A program made the position numbers and the translations under genes. The notes under the pieces were generated by a model. It searched no databases, was not told the origin of the DNA, and saw nothing but the letters and a program-made list of their open reading frames with translations. From Mucilaginibacter sp. SMC90 (lineage in GTDB: Bacteria > Bacteroidota > Bacteroidia > Sphingobacteriales > Sphingobacteriaceae), in contig NZ_CP094527.1 in assembly GCF_022811725.1 (NCBI RefSeq), positions 558,001 to 622,000 of the forward strand: 64,000 nt of DNA, given 5' to 3'. The stretch's first letter is position 1; each line of letters opens with the position of its first letter. Positions 46,617 to 55,911 of this stretch are shown here, piece by piece.

Positions 46617-47390
46617 TTAGATGTTGAATTTCCAGTTGTTTAAATACGGTATAACGTGGTGGGCAGTCATGTCAAACTGCACGGGTACAACTGAAGCATA
46701 ACCCTGGTCTAAAGCCCAAACATCAGTATCCTCGCCGCCGTCGTTTAGCTGAAAAACACCGGTAAGCCAGTAATAAGGCCTTTTATGCGGATCAACACGC
46801 TCATCAAATTCTTCGGCCCATTTAGCGGCTGCCTGCCTGCAAATTTTAATGCCCTTGATATGTTTTGTATTTGGGAAATTTACGTTTAATAAACTGGCTT
46901 GTGGTAAGCCGTTGGCTAAAACCTGCAGGGCAAGTTCTTTTACAAATTTAATGCAAGGCTCAAAATCGGCCTGCAAAGTATAGTCATCTAAAGAAAACCC
47001 AATAGATGGAATACCTTCGATAGCTCCTTCCACAGCTGCCGACATGGTGCCTGAATACAATACGTTGATGGAGTTGTTCAGGCCATGGTTAATGCCCGAA
47101 ACGCAAAGATCGGGCTTTTGGCCTTTAAAGATCTTGTTAACCGCAAGCTTTACACAGTCAACTGGTGTTCCCGAGCAGCGGTACATCTCAATGCCTTCGT
47201 AAATATCAACCTGGTCAAGTCGTAAAGGTTTGCCGATGGTAATGGCATGCCCCATGCCCGATTGCGGACTATCAGGAGCTACTACTACTACACGGCCAAT
47301 TTCGGTCATGGCGTCCATCAGGGCTTTAATACCCGGGGCGGTAATGCCATCGTCATTTACAACAAGTATGGTTGGTTTGGTAACTTTCAT
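46617..47390 (-). CDS. surE: 5'/3'-nucleotidase SurE
   Basis: Metal-dependent nucleotidase acting on nucleoside monophosphates. The 257 residues begin with LVVNDDGITAPGIKAL, the metal-binding Asp-Asp pair, then DSPQSGMGHAITI and VSGINHGLNNSINVLYSGTM. All conserved family sites are intact. First gene of the surE-small protein-lpxB operon. Confidence 0.95.
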   Translation of the reverse strand: MKVTKPTILVVNDDGITAPGIKALMDAMTEIGRVVVVAPDSPQSGMGHAITIGKPLRLDQVDIYEGIEMYRCSGTPVDCVKLAVNKIFKGQKPDLCVSGINHGLNNSINVLYSGTMSAAVEGAIEGIPSIGFSLDDYTLQADFEPCIKFVKELALQVLANGLPQASLLNVNFPNTKHIKGIKICRQAAAKWAEEFDERVDPHKRPYYWLTGVFQLNDGGEDTDVWALDQGYASVVPVQFDMTAHHVIPYLNNWKFNI

Positions 47391-47565
47391 CAGGCAAAGT
47401 TAACAAACTGTTATCATGTAGCGGGGAATAATAGTTTTTGATATGGCCATCAATTATTGCGGACAAGCCATAGCTCCGCAAGGCTGAATTTGTGGCTATC
47501 CATTTATCAAAATTGCCTGCGGTAGCATGGAAGGAGAGATGTTGAAGGGTAAACTTATGGTTTGC

Positions 47566-48030
47566 TTACTGTTCTATCTTCTTAAGGGTAATATCAAAAA
47601 TCACTATTGAATTGGGCGGCACCTGGTTGGTGCCATATACGCCATATGCCAGCCGGGAAGGTACGATAAGCATGATCTCTCCGCCGGCGGCAATCATGGG
47701 TATGCCTATTTGCCAGCCTGTTAATAGCACATTTAGCTTGTTGCTGTAATCAGTTTGCCCATTTACACTTACACCGCTGAGCAATTGCGCCGAATAATCA
47801 ATAGTAACTGTAGCATTGGGGCCGGCATGAGTACCTGTACCCGGAGCTATAACCTGATAATAAAGGCCTGAGGTATCTTTCGTAGCGCTGATTTCGGGGT
47901 GCGCCGCAAGGTAGATTTTTATATTGCCGTCTTCGTTCAAAACATTTTGCTGCGGATCGGCCGATTTATCTTTAAAACAGGCAGATAAGATCAACAATGG
48001 CGCGAATAGCAACAACAGCGTTTTCCTCAT
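47566..48030 (-). CDS. FKBP-type peptidyl-prolyl isomerase lipoprotein (third in tandem)
   Basis: 154 residues; lipobox LLILSAC gives lipidated Cys18. An FKBP domain occupies about 60-154 (VTIDYSAQLLSGVSV, GWQIGIPMIAAGGEIMLIVP, NSIVIFDITLKKIE). It would speed proline isomerisation in exported proteins. Compared with cytosolic FKBP, the active-site aromatic pattern is only partly kept. Last of three adjacent paralogues transcribed in one direction; a weak 7-bp hairpin at 47457-47481 follows. Confidence 0.85.
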   Translation of the reverse strand: MRKTLLLLFAPLLILSACFKDKSADPQQNVLNEDGNIKIYLAAHPEISATKDTSGLYYQVIAPGTGTHAGPNATVTIDYSAQLLSGVSVNGQTDYSNKLNVLLTGWQIGIPMIAAGGEIMLIVPSRLAYGVYGTNQVPPNSIVIFDITLKKIEQ

Positions 48031-48054
48031 TTCAGGTTAATGGTTTTGGTAAAA

Positions 48055-48510
48055 TCAGCTAAAACTAAGCAGATCAATTGTAAATACCAAAACCGAATTT
48101 TTAGGAATTGAACCTGCCGCGGTATTGCCGTAACCTTCTCTTGATGGGATCACTAAAATAATACGGCCGCCGGTTTTAACATAGGGCAAACCCGATTGCC
48201 AGCCTGGAATAAGTCCTTGCAGGCTTTGATTAATAGTACCAGAATCAAATGTAGTTCCATTTAATAGCTTACCAGTGTAAGTTACTTTAACTGTTGATGT
48301 TGCGGTTGGCTTTGCACCTGTACCCTGCGTTTCTATTTTGTAATAAACACCAGAGCCATCGGCAGTAGCGTGAAAAGCGGTATCTGTACCAATATAGGCT
48401 TTAATGGCGGTGTCATCTGCCGCTGCTTGTTTTGCAGCATCGAATTTGTCTTTTGAGCATGAGGCGAGGATCACCAGGGGGGCGAATACGAATAATAAGA
48501 ATTTCTTCAT
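48055..48510 (-). CDS. FKBP-type peptidyl-prolyl isomerase lipoprotein (second in tandem)
   Basis: 151 residues; lipobox VILASC, Cys18. The FKBP domain is the most canonical of the three, with VKVTYTGKLLNGTTFDSG, GLIPGWQSGLPYVKTGG and RIILVIPSREGYGNTAAG then IPKNSVLVFTIDLL. It is 24 bases from the next gene and 79 from the previous, so one transcript is likely. Confidence 0.87.
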   Translation of the reverse strand: MKKFLLFVFAPLVILASCSKDKFDAAKQAAADDTAIKAYIGTDTAFHATADGSGVYYKIETQGTGAKPTATSTVKVTYTGKLLNGTTFDSGTINQSLQGLIPGWQSGLPYVKTGGRIILVIPSREGYGNTAAGSIPKNSVLVFTIDLLSFS

Positions 48511-48589
48511 TTAGTTAATAGTTCTGTTTGCGTTAATTTGACGGACAAAAGCTACAGAACGCTACAACCTCCAAGTTATTTTGGGCGTT

Positions 48590-49054
48590 TTACTTAAATT
48601 CTGTTAAATCGACAGTGAAAACCAATACCGAATTTTCGGGGATCCGGCCTACTCCATTTGCGCCATAGGCCAAACCCGATGGTACAATGAGCAGTATAGT
48701 GCCGCCTTCTTTTACCAATGGGATCCCTATCTGCCAGCCTTTGATCAAACGATCTAACGAGCTCGAAAAACCGCTGGCCTTATCAACTACCATGTCATTC
48801 AATAATGCCGCCGTATAGTTTACGGTAACCATCGAATTTTCATTGGGGTGCTGGCCTTTACCTTCGGCCAAAACCTGGAAATAAATCCCGGACGAATGCT
48901 TTTGTACTTTGATCTGCGGATTAGCCTTCAGGTAAACACGAATCAGGGAATCATCTGTTTTAGCTTGTTTTTCCTGGTTTACTTTCACCGAGTTATCACA
49001 TGACATCATCAGCGTAATAATAACTGCACTTAGCAATAAAAGATATTTTTTCAT
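48590..49054 (-). CDS. FKBP-type peptidyl-prolyl isomerase lipoprotein (first in tandem)
   Basis: 154 residues; lipobox LMMSC, Cys19. FKBP domain with VTVNYTAALLNDMVV, LIKGWQIGIPLVKEGGTILL, VPSGLAYGANGVGRIPENSV and LVFTVDLTEF. The substitution VDKASG for the usual FDSS loop suggests changed substrate binding relative to its neighbour. It follows the aspS terminator, so it probably has its own promoter. Confidence 0.86.
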   Translation of the reverse strand: MKKYLLLLSAVIITLMMSCDNSVKVNQEKQAKTDDSLIRVYLKANPQIKVQKHSSGIYFQVLAEGKGQHPNENSMVTVNYTAALLNDMVVDKASGFSSSLDRLIKGWQIGIPLVKEGGTILLIVPSGLAYGANGVGRIPENSVLVFTVDLTEFK

Positions 49055-49067
49055 GATGGGTATCCAA

Positions 49068-49105
49068 ATAAAAGCCCCCTTTGCAATAAAGGAGGCTTAG
49101 TTTTA
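49068..49105 (-). terminator. Rho-independent terminator of aspS
   Basis: AGCC-C-CCTTT / AAAGG-A-GGCT with loop GCAAT; on the minus strand it is followed by TTTTATTT. Confidence 0.65.
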
Positions 49106-49118
49106 TGTTTTGGGTTAA

Positions 49119-50864
49119 TTAAACCGTTGTTTTAATTTTTAACTCGGTCATTTGTGCTTCGGCAATGGTTGATGGCGAATCGATCATTACATCGCGGCCC
49201 GAATTATTTTTAGGGAAGGCGATCACATCGCGAATAGAATCTAAGCCTGCGAATATTGATGCCAGGCGGTCGAAGCCGAAAGCGATACCACCATGCGGAG
49301 GTGCACCATACTCAAAGGCATCCATCAGGAAACCGAATTGTTTTTGTGCTTCTTCCGGCGAAAAGCCAAGGTGCTTGAACATCAGCGATTGCAAGCCACG
49401 GTCATGGATCCGGATAGAACCACCACCAATTTCGGTACCGTTGATCACTAAGTCATAAGCATTGGCGCGTACAACTCCCGGTTCGGTATCCAGCAGGGAA
49501 ATATCCTCTGGTTTTGGCGATGTGAACGGATGGTGCATGGCATGGTAACGGCCGCTTTCTTCATCCCACTCCAACAGCGGGAAGTCAACCACCCACAGTG
49601 GTGCAAATGTATTTTTATCGCGCAGGCCTAAACGGGTTCCCATTTCCAGGCGTAACTCGTTCAGTTGTTTGCGTACTTTATCAGCACCGCCAGCAAGTAT
49701 TAGCATTAAGTCGCCTTTTTCAGCGCTAAATGCAGCTGCCCAATTGGTCAGTTCATCTTCATTATAGAATTTATCTACCGATGATTTCAGGGTGCCATCT
49801 TCGTTGTAGCGGCAGTATATCATGCCGGTTACGCCAATTTGCGGGCGTTTTAACCATTCGGTGAGTTCATCAACCTGTTTACGGGTATAACTTGCACAGC
49901 CTTTGGCGTTGATGCCAACAACCAGTTCTGCATTATCAAAAATGCTGAACCCTTTACCTTTAACAACATCATTCAGTTCAACAAACTCCATCCCAAAACG
50001 CAGGTCGGGTTTGTCTGATCCGTATAAACGCATCGCATCTGAATACAGCATGCGTGGCAGCTCAACCAGGTCAATGCCTTTTACGGTTTTGAACAGGTGG
50101 CGGGTAAGGCCCTCAAAAATATTAAGGATATCTTCTTGGCTTACAAATGATAGCTCACAGTCAATCTGGGTAAACTCAGGCTGGCGGTCGGCACGCAAAT
50201 CCTCATCCCTGAAACATTTTACAATCTGGAAATAACGGTCGAAACCACTCACCATCAGTAATTGTTTAAAAGTTTGGGGCGATTGCGGCAGCGCATAAAA
50301 CTCGCCTGCATTCATGCGGCTTGGCACCACAAAGTCACGTGCACCTTCCGGTGTCGATTTGATCAATACCGGGGTTTCCACCTCAATAAAATCAAGCTTA
50401 TCTAAATATTTACGCACTTCCTGCGCCATTTTGTGGCGAAGTACCAGGTTGTTACGGATAGGGTTACGACGCAGGTCGAGGTAACGGTATTTAGCACGGA
50501 GTTCTTCACCGCCATCAGTTTCATCCTCGATCAGGAACGGAGGGAGTTTAGCAGCGTTAAGCACTTCGATATCAGTAACAGCAATTTCAATTTCGCCGGT
50601 TGGGATCTTGGTGTTTTTGCTGGCACGCTCAATTACGTTACCGGTAACCATGATCACAAACTCGCGACCAAGTTCACGGCTTTTTTCGCGCAGCGTAGCA
50701 TCTGTATCTGTGTTAAATATCAATTGGGTTAAACCATAACGGTCGCGTACGTCGATAAAAGTGGTACCGCCCAAATCGCGCGATTTTTGTACCCAACCGC
50801 ATAATGTAACGGTTTGGCCTAAATGGCTGATATTTAATTCGCCGCAGGTATGAGTTCTAAGCAT
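49119..50864 (-). CDS. aspS: Aspartyl-tRNA synthetase
   Basis: Class II synthetase charging tRNA-Asp. The 581 residues are the bacterial length, including the GAD insertion. OB-fold anticodon domain about 1-105 ([20 protein letters not shown]); motif 2 [30 protein letters not shown]; motif 3 [15 protein letters not shown]. Likely the discriminating D-type enzyme; the presence of GatCAB elsewhere cannot be judged. Confidence 0.97.
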   Translation of the reverse strand: MLRTHTCGELNISHLGQTVTLCGWVQKSRDLGGTTFIDVRDRYGLTQLIFNTDTDATLREKSRELGREFVIMVTGNVIERASKNTKIPTGEIEIAVTDIEVLNAAKLPPFLIEDETDGGEELRAKYRYLDLRRNPIRNNLVLRHKMAQEVRKYLDKLDFIEVETPVLIKSTPEGARDFVVPSRMNAGEFYALPQSPQTFKQLLMVSGFDRYFQIVKCFRDEDLRADRQPEFTQIDCELSFVSQEDILNIFEGLTRHLFKTVKGIDLVELPRMLYSDAMRLYGSDKPDLRFGMEFVELNDVVKGKGFSIFDNAELVVGINAKGCASYTRKQVDELTEWLKRPQIGVTGMIYCRYNEDGTLKSSVDKFYNEDELTNWAAAFSAEKGDLMLILAGGADKVRKQLNELRLEMGTRLGLRDKNTFAPLWVVDFPLLEWDEESGRYHAMHHPFTSPKPEDISLLDTEPGVVRANAYDLVINGTEIGGGSIRIHDRGLQSLMFKHLGFSPEEAQKQFGFLMDAFEYGAPPHGGIAFGFDRLASIFAGLDSIRDVIAFPKNNSGRDVMIDSPSTIAEAQMTELKIKTTV

Positions 50865-50886
50865 AGCTATATTTTATAAAAGTCTG

Positions 50887-50894
50887 CAAAAGTA
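50887..50894 (-). promoter_or_regulatory. -7 promoter box of aspS
   Basis: On the minus strand TACTTTTG matches TAnnTTTG and lies 23 bases before the aspS start codon. No clear -33 TTTG. Confidence 0.5.
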
Positions 50895-51181
50895 GGTTTT
50901 TGAATTCGGATTTCGGATTTTCGATTTCGAATTTAGTAACACTTTAATTTAAAAGCCAATAAAGACTTTAAAAACATATTTTAACAACGATAGATTAGGA
51001 GATTTTTAAAGTTAATATAACCCTGCAAAGATACCAGGATACAACGGCGAACATGGAACTAATTATCTCGATAACTTTGAGCATTATTAAATTCCCCCGC
51101 ATTTTGGTATTAAATTATCAAAAAATAAGCAGGATACTTCATAATTCCGAAATCCGATATCCGAAATTCCAAATCAAAACC
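50895..51181. repeat. Inverted repeat pair with promoters at its outer ends
   Basis: The left arm (about 50893-50933: GGTTTTTGAATTCGGATTTC and on) is imperfectly complementary to the right arm (about 51143-51183, containing AATTCCGAAATCCGATATCC). Short CCGAAATCCGAAATC words like these also occur near 38806-38890. The aspS -7 box lies just outside one arm and the riboswitch -7 box at the end of the other. The 210 bases between the arms show no gene. Confidence 0.5.
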
Positions 51182-51189
51182 TATCTTTG
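51182..51189 (+). promoter_or_regulatory. -7 promoter box of the TPP riboswitch operon
   Basis: TATCTTTG matches TAnnTTTG and would start transcription near 51196, about ten bases before the riboswitch P1/P2 region. Confidence 0.6.
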
Positions 51190-51203
51190 CCCTCAATACA
51201 ATT

Positions 51204-51430
51204 CTCAAGGGGTGCCTTGCTTTGGTTGCAAAACAAACTGCAGGTTGTTTTACCAAACTGAAAGACGGGCTGAGATCATACCCAGGGAGTGAGTTGTAAG
51301 TTCAAAGTCTTAAGTTTTAAGTCTCAAGTTCGAAGTCAATCACGATTTTCAACTAACGACTTCCGACTAAGGATTTCTGACTGAAGACTTCCCCCCACAC
51401 CTGATCCGGATAATGCCGGCGTAGGGATAA
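51204..51430 (+). promoter_or_regulatory. TPP riboswitch (THI element) with a large J2/4 insertion
   Basis: Binds thiamine pyrophosphate and shuts off downstream genes. Conserved blocks are GGGGTGCC (about 51209-51216), GGGCTGAGATCATACCC (about 51267-51283) and ACCTGATCCGGATAATGCC followed by GGCGTAGGGA (51399-51427). P3 is extended (51217-51266). The stretch between P2' and P4, usually about five bases, is 115 bases here (51284-51398). This insert is imperfectly palindromic and contains AAGTTTTAAGTCT, which recurs at 40729-40741 on the opposite strand. The receptor start codon follows 77 bases later. Confidence 0.92.
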
Positions 51431-51506
51431 AGGTAAATAAGTTAAGTGTACTGCTGCTTTACCCTGGCGTGCAGATGGTTTAACTCAATTTTTTGTTTTA
51501 TACATT

Positions 51507-53960
51507 TTGAAAAATTTATTTGTGGCCATTATGGCCCTGCTGCTGCCTGTTATGGCATCGGCCCAAATCTCCATTTGGGGAAAAGTAACCAACCAAACCG
51601 GCGAAGGATTGCCTGGCGCAACTGTTTCTATTCTTGATCCGCAACAAAGCGCAGTTACTAATGCTGCGGGCAAATTTCGTTTTAATAATTTAAAAGGTGG
51701 CAATTACACCATAAAGATCAGCTACATAGGTTATAAACCTGTAACTGTAACCAAAGCCATTAATGCCGATGAAATTTTTGACTTTCAATTAGCCCCGGGC
51801 ACATTAACTACCGACGAGGTAACCGTAAGTGCTACCCGTGCAGGTAAAAACGCGCCAACTGCGTTTACCAACCTTAGCAAAAAGGACCTCGAAAAAAACA
51901 ATTTCGGGCAGGACCTGCCTTATCTGCTTAACCAAACGCCCTCGGTTGTGGTTAGTTCTGATGCCGGTACAGGCATTGGCTATACAGGCATCCGCATTCG
52001 AGGGTCGGATGCGTCAAGGATCAATGTAACCGTTAATGGTATTCCATTGAATGATGCCGAAAGCCAGGGTGCTTTCTTTGTCGATCTTCCGGATTTTGCA
52101 TCATCTATCAATAACCTGCAAATTCAGCGAGGCGTGGGTACTTCAACCAACGGCGCGGGCGCTTTTGGTGGCAGTATTAATGTGCAAACAGCAACCCGCA
52201 GGGATACAGCGTATGCACAGCTTGATAACTCGGCTGGTTCATACGGTTCGTTAAAAAATACGGTAAGTGTTGGTACAGGGCTGCTTGGCGGCAGGTTCAG
52301 TATCGACGGCAGATTATCGCGCATCCGGTCTGACGGATATATTGCCCGCGCCTCAGCCCGATTGAAGTCATTTTTCGTGAGCGGTGCCTATTATGGTGAC
52401 AACAGCACCTTAAGGCTTAATGTATTTTCGGGCCATGAACGTACTTATCAGGCCTGGAACGGTGTAGCCGATTATGTGATAGGTGATGATACCCGCCCGG
52501 ACAACCGTACTTATAATGAACTGGGTTTTATGGGAAACAACGCGTTTTATAAAGACGAAGTTGATGATTACCTGCAAAACCATTATCAGTTGCTGTATGA
52601 CAAAAAGTTTTCGGACAAGCTATCATTCAGCGGTGCCTTACACTACACCCATGGCGAAGGCTATTATGAGGAATATAAAAAAGATGATGATGTAAGCAAT
52701 TATGGTTTATCGCCGGTTATTTACGGCACTGATACCATCAAAACAACTAACCTTGTGCGCCGTCAATGGCTCAATAACGATTTTTATGGTGTTACTTATG
52801 CCTTAAAATATCAACCTACAACAAAACTGAACTTTAACCTTGGCGGTGCTTATAACGAGTATAAGGGAGCACACTATGGAAATATCATTTCTGCCGAAGA
52901 AAGCATAGGCGTTGGCCCTAATTATCAGTACTATCGTGATGATGCCAAAAAGAAGGATTTCAATATTTTTGGCCGCGCCGAATGGCATGTAGACAAATTC
53001 TTGCTGTATGCCGATATGCAGTACCGCCATATTAATTATTCATTTTATGGCATTGATAAAAACCTTAATAATGCCCAGCAGTCGGCGCAGTTAAATTTCT
53101 TCAACCCTAAAGCAGGCGCCACCTACCAGTTTAATGAGCACAGCAATGTATATGCTTCGTTTGCGGTGGGCAACCACGAGCCTAACCGTGATGACTATGT
53201 GGACTCGCCTCCGCAAAACCGCCCGAAACCTGAAAACCTGAAGGATTTTGAGGCCGGTTACCGTTTTAACTCATCTGTTTTTAGCGGGGAATTGAATGCC
53301 TTTTATATGTTGTATAAAAACCAGCTGGTATTAACCGGTTCGCTGAATGATGTTGGCAGTCCGGTGCGTACCAATGTAAAGGATAGTTACCGGGCAGGGT
53401 TGGAGTTTAGCGGAAAAGTAAAAATTACCAACCAGTTAAACTGGGGAGTTACAGCAACCCTAAGCACTAACAAGATCAAAAACTACCATCAGTTTTTCTC
53501 TAATTACGATGATGGCTCGCTGGTTGAGGAAACATTTGCCAAAACCGACATAGCCTATTCTCCATCGCTCACCGGTTCAAGTGTGATTAGCTATAGCCCG
53601 ATAAAAGGCGGCGAAATTGCATTTATCAGCAAATTTGTAGGCAAGCAGTATTTGGATAATACCATGAACCGCAATCCCGAAGGCTTTGGTATTGCCCCTG
53701 ACAATGCGGCCAATCCATACGCAGCCAACCGCCTGCTGAACAGCTTTTTTGTGAACGACATCAGGTTGCGGTATAATTTCAGCATCCGTTCGGTTAAAAA
53801 CATTGGGATAGGCCTGCAGGTTAATAATATCTTCAGTGAGAAGTATGAAAACAACGGCGCTACCTATCCGGATATTGAGGGCGGACATGTAATCAATTAT
53901 AACTATTATTTCCCACAAGCTCCGCGAAACTTTATGGCTTCGTTGAGTTTAGGATTTTAA
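51507..53960 (+). CDS. TonB-dependent receptor, predicted thiamine outer membrane transporter (TTG start)
   Basis: Outer membrane receptor of 817 residues. Signal peptide MALLLPVMASAQ; CarboxypepD_reg domain (WGKVTNQTGEGLPGATVSIL); plug with PYLLNQTPSVVVSSDAGTGI, RIRGSDASRINVTVNGIPLN and QRGVGTSTNGAGAFGGSINV; barrel ending FMASLSLGF. The only start that keeps the full signal peptide is TTG at 51507. Because the TPP riboswitch lies directly upstream and a PnuC-type gene follows, it most likely imports thiamine or its phosphates (inference). Confidence 0.88.
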   Translation: MKNLFVAIMALLLPVMASAQISIWGKVTNQTGEGLPGATVSILDPQQSAVTNAAGKFRFNNLKGGNYTIKISYIGYKPVTVTKAINADEIFDFQLAPGTLTTDEVTVSATRAGKNAPTAFTNLSKKDLEKNNFGQDLPYLLNQTPSVVVSSDAGTGIGYTGIRIRGSDASRINVTVNGIPLNDAESQGAFFVDLPDFASSINNLQIQRGVGTSTNGAGAFGGSINVQTATRRDTAYAQLDNSAGSYGSLKNTVSVGTGLLGGRFSIDGRLSRIRSDGYIARASARLKSFFVSGAYYGDNSTLRLNVFSGHERTYQAWNGVADYVIGDDTRPDNRTYNELGFMGNNAFYKDEVDDYLQNHYQLLYDKKFSDKLSFSGALHYTHGEGYYEEYKKDDDVSNYGLSPVIYGTDTIKTTNLVRRQWLNNDFYGVTYALKYQPTTKLNFNLGGAYNEYKGAHYGNIISAEESIGVGPNYQYYRDDAKKKDFNIFGRAEWHVDKFLLYADMQYRHINYSFYGIDKNLNNAQQSAQLNFFNPKAGATYQFNEHSNVYASFAVGNHEPNRDDYVDSPPQNRPKPENLKDFEAGYRFNSSVFSGELNAFYMLYKNQLVLTGSLNDVGSPVRTNVKDSYRAGLEFSGKVKITNQLNWGVTATLSTNKIKNYHQFFSNYDDGSLVEETFAKTDIAYSPSLTGSSVISYSPIKGGEIAFISKFVGKQYLDNTMNRNPEGFGIAPDNAANPYAANRLLNSFFVNDIRLRYNFSIRSVKNIGIGLQVNNIFSEKYENNGATYPDIEGGHVINYNYYFPQAPRNFMASLSLGF

Positions 53961-54011
53961 ATGAGCACTGATCTTATACTGACACTAATTTTACGAATTA
54001 AGGATTAAGAT

Positions 54012-54638
54012 ATGAATCATTGGCTTCAGCTATTCGTTGAACAAATAAAGGAAACTACCTGGCTGCAATGGCTTGCTGTTGCGCTGGGCGTTACTGAAGT
54101 ATTACTGGCCCGTGTTAATAACATATGGCTGTACCCGGCAGGCATACTGGGTACAGCCATATCCATATACCTGCTGATGGATGTACACCTGTATGCCGAA
54201 TCGGTTTTGAACGGGTACTATGTGGTTATGAGCGTTTACGGCTGGATCTATTGGGTAAAAAAACGCAACGAACCCCCTGTAAAAATCACATATTCCACCA
54301 AAAATGAATGGATAATAAGTTTGGCGATAAGTATTGTGGGCTGGGTGGTATTTTATTACATGATCAAAAACCTGCCTGCTAAATATTTTACTCCATCCAA
54401 TGTACCAGGCTGGGATGCGTTGGTATCCTCCACCGCTTGGGCGGGTATGTGGCTGCTGGCCCGCCGCAAAATGGAAAACTGGATCTTTTTGAATATTTCT
54501 AACTTCTTTGCCGTGCCATTACTGTTTTACAAAAAACTGCCCATGTTTGGCATGCTTACCATCTTCCTGTTCATTGTGGCCATATGGGGTTATTTTGAGT
54601 GGAGGAGAAAGCTGAAAGCAACAAGCAAGGGATATTAA
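54012..54638 (+). CDS. pnuT: PnuC-family transporter, predicted thiamine transporter PnuT
   Basis: Inner membrane facilitator of 208 residues with about seven helices. Family marks: ALGVTEVLLARVNNIWLYPA, GYYVVMSVYGWIYW, and the C-terminal NISNFFAVPLLFYKKLPMFG. PnuC relatives carry nicotinamide riboside; members behind TPP riboswitches carry thiamine and are called PnuT. The riboswitch 2.8 kb upstream and the shared transcript with the TonB receptor support thiamine. The symbol rests on context, not on a residue test. Confidence 0.85.
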   Translation: MNHWLQLFVEQIKETTWLQWLAVALGVTEVLLARVNNIWLYPAGILGTAISIYLLMDVHLYAESVLNGYYVVMSVYGWIYWVKKRNEPPVKITYSTKNEWIISLAISIVGWVVFYYMIKNLPAKYFTPSNVPGWDALVSSTAWAGMWLLARRKMENWIFLNISNFFAVPLLFYKKLPMFGMLTIFLFIVAIWGYFEWRRKLKATSKGY

Positions 54639-54754
54639 GCCAAAGGTAGAAAGCTTTCAGCCTTTTGCTTTCGGCTTTAAGCTAAAAATAAATTTGTAAC
54701 ATATTTTCATAATGGATACTTATTGTATGTTAAGCAAACAATAACATAATTAAG

Positions 54755-55261
54755 GTGAGTACCAAAGAGAGTCATTTCATGCAACTGATCAACCAGAACA
54801 AAGGGATCCTGTTCAAGATCTGTCGCATTTATATGGATGACCCGGCAGATCGCGATGATCTGCTGCAGGAAATGACGCTTCAGCTTTGGCGGGGCTTTGA
54901 CTCTTTTAAAGGCGAAAGCAAGTTTAGCTCGTGGATGTACCGGGTGGCACTTAATACGGCCATCGTTTTTTTTAAAAAGCAAAAACGCCGGCCCGATAGT
55001 GAGCAAATGCCCGCAGGTTTTGAACATCCCGAAGAACAAAGCAACGCCGGCGAAAAGGAAGAGCAACTTGCCATGTTTTACCGAGCAGTACAGCAGCTCG
55101 GTAAGGTTGAAAAGGCACTGATTTTTTTGTATATGGAAAATCAATCCTCCGAAGAGATTGCCGCTAGTTTGGGGATCACACCAATAAATGTACGTGTAAG
55201 GCTTAACCGTGTTAAAACAAAATTGAAAGACATAGTTAATACTTTAAGTTATGAACATTGA
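54755..55261 (+). CDS. ECF-type RNA polymerase sigma factor
   Basis: 168 residues with sigma-70 region 2 (about 10-75: ICRIYMDDPADRDDLLQEMT, then SSWMYRVALNTAIVFFKK) and region 4 (about 105-160: EKALIFLYMENQSSEEIAAS, then LGITPINVRVRLNRVKTKLK). The start is GTG; an ATG eight codons on is possible. It overlaps the following membrane protein gene by 11 bases, the usual layout for a sigma factor and its regulator. Confidence 0.9.
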   Translation: MSTKESHFMQLINQNKGILFKICRIYMDDPADRDDLLQEMTLQLWRGFDSFKGESKFSSWMYRVALNTAIVFFKKQKRRPDSEQMPAGFEHPEEQSNAGEKEEQLAMFYRAVQQLGKVEKALIFLYMENQSSEEIAASLGITPINVRVRLNRVKTKLKDIVNTLSYEH

Positions 55262-55880
55262 CGATTTAAAAGATGCCTGGCACGATGATGAGCCGCAAGG
55301 CATGCACCTCCCTGCCGATACGCAAACATTAGGTAAAACAAACTCGGTGATTGATAAAGTACGCTCCAATATGAAATCGGAATTTATTGCCACTGTAATG
55401 GCATACCCCATCCTCATTTGGTATTTAATGAGCCATCACCGGTCATCTTTTTTCTTTAACCTGGCAATCATCATATTCTTCACCATTTTTATTTTGAACA
55501 CATATTTTTATGCCCGCTTTTATGTGTTTTACAAATCGATAGCTAAATATGATTTTAACATAAGGGAAAGTATCCGCAAAATAACATACGAGCTCGAACT
55601 CAATACTGAGATCTACAAAACCTATAACTTTTGCGTAACCCCCTTAGCCATATTGCTTATTGTAGCGTTGTTTTGCAGTCAATCTGTTTCAAAATATATT
55701 TTGCAGGTACTTACGTCCGATGCGTTCTTATCTGCAGGAGGTATGCTGTGGTTTGTACTTACCGCTATTGTTACTGTGGTAATAACTTATGCTATCCATG
55801 TTTATTACATTAAATCACTTTATGGCAAACATATAGTGGAACTTAAACAAATAATTGACGACCTCGGCAGCGAGCCATAA
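55251..55880 (+). CDS. Membrane protein, putative anti-sigma factor
   Basis: 209 residues: a cytosolic N-terminus of about 50 (MNIDDLKDAWHDDEPQGMHL), then four predicted helices (FIATVMAYPILIWYLM, FFFNLAIIIFFTIFILNTYF, TPLAILLIVALFCSQSV, AGGMLWFVLTAIVTVVITYA). It lacks the zinc HxxxCxxC motif of common anti-sigma factors. The role is inferred from overlap with the sigma gene and the typical topology of such partners in Bacteroidota. Confidence 0.75.
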   Translation: MNIDDLKDAWHDDEPQGMHLPADTQTLGKTNSVIDKVRSNMKSEFIATVMAYPILIWYLMSHHRSSFFFNLAIIIFFTIFILNTYFYARFYVFYKSIAKYDFNIRESIRKITYELELNTEIYKTYNFCVTPLAILLIVALFCSQSVSKYILQVLTSDAFLSAGGMLWFVLTAIVTVVITYAIHVYYIKSLYGKHIVELKQIIDDLGSEP

Positions 55881-55911
55881 ATTGCTTCCCGGTTGTTTTG
55901 ATCAACAAAAA

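Noticed and set aside
47457..47481. Terminator after the FKBP genes
   Set aside because: A 7-bp stem with an 11-base loop and no T run is too weak to call as a separate feature.
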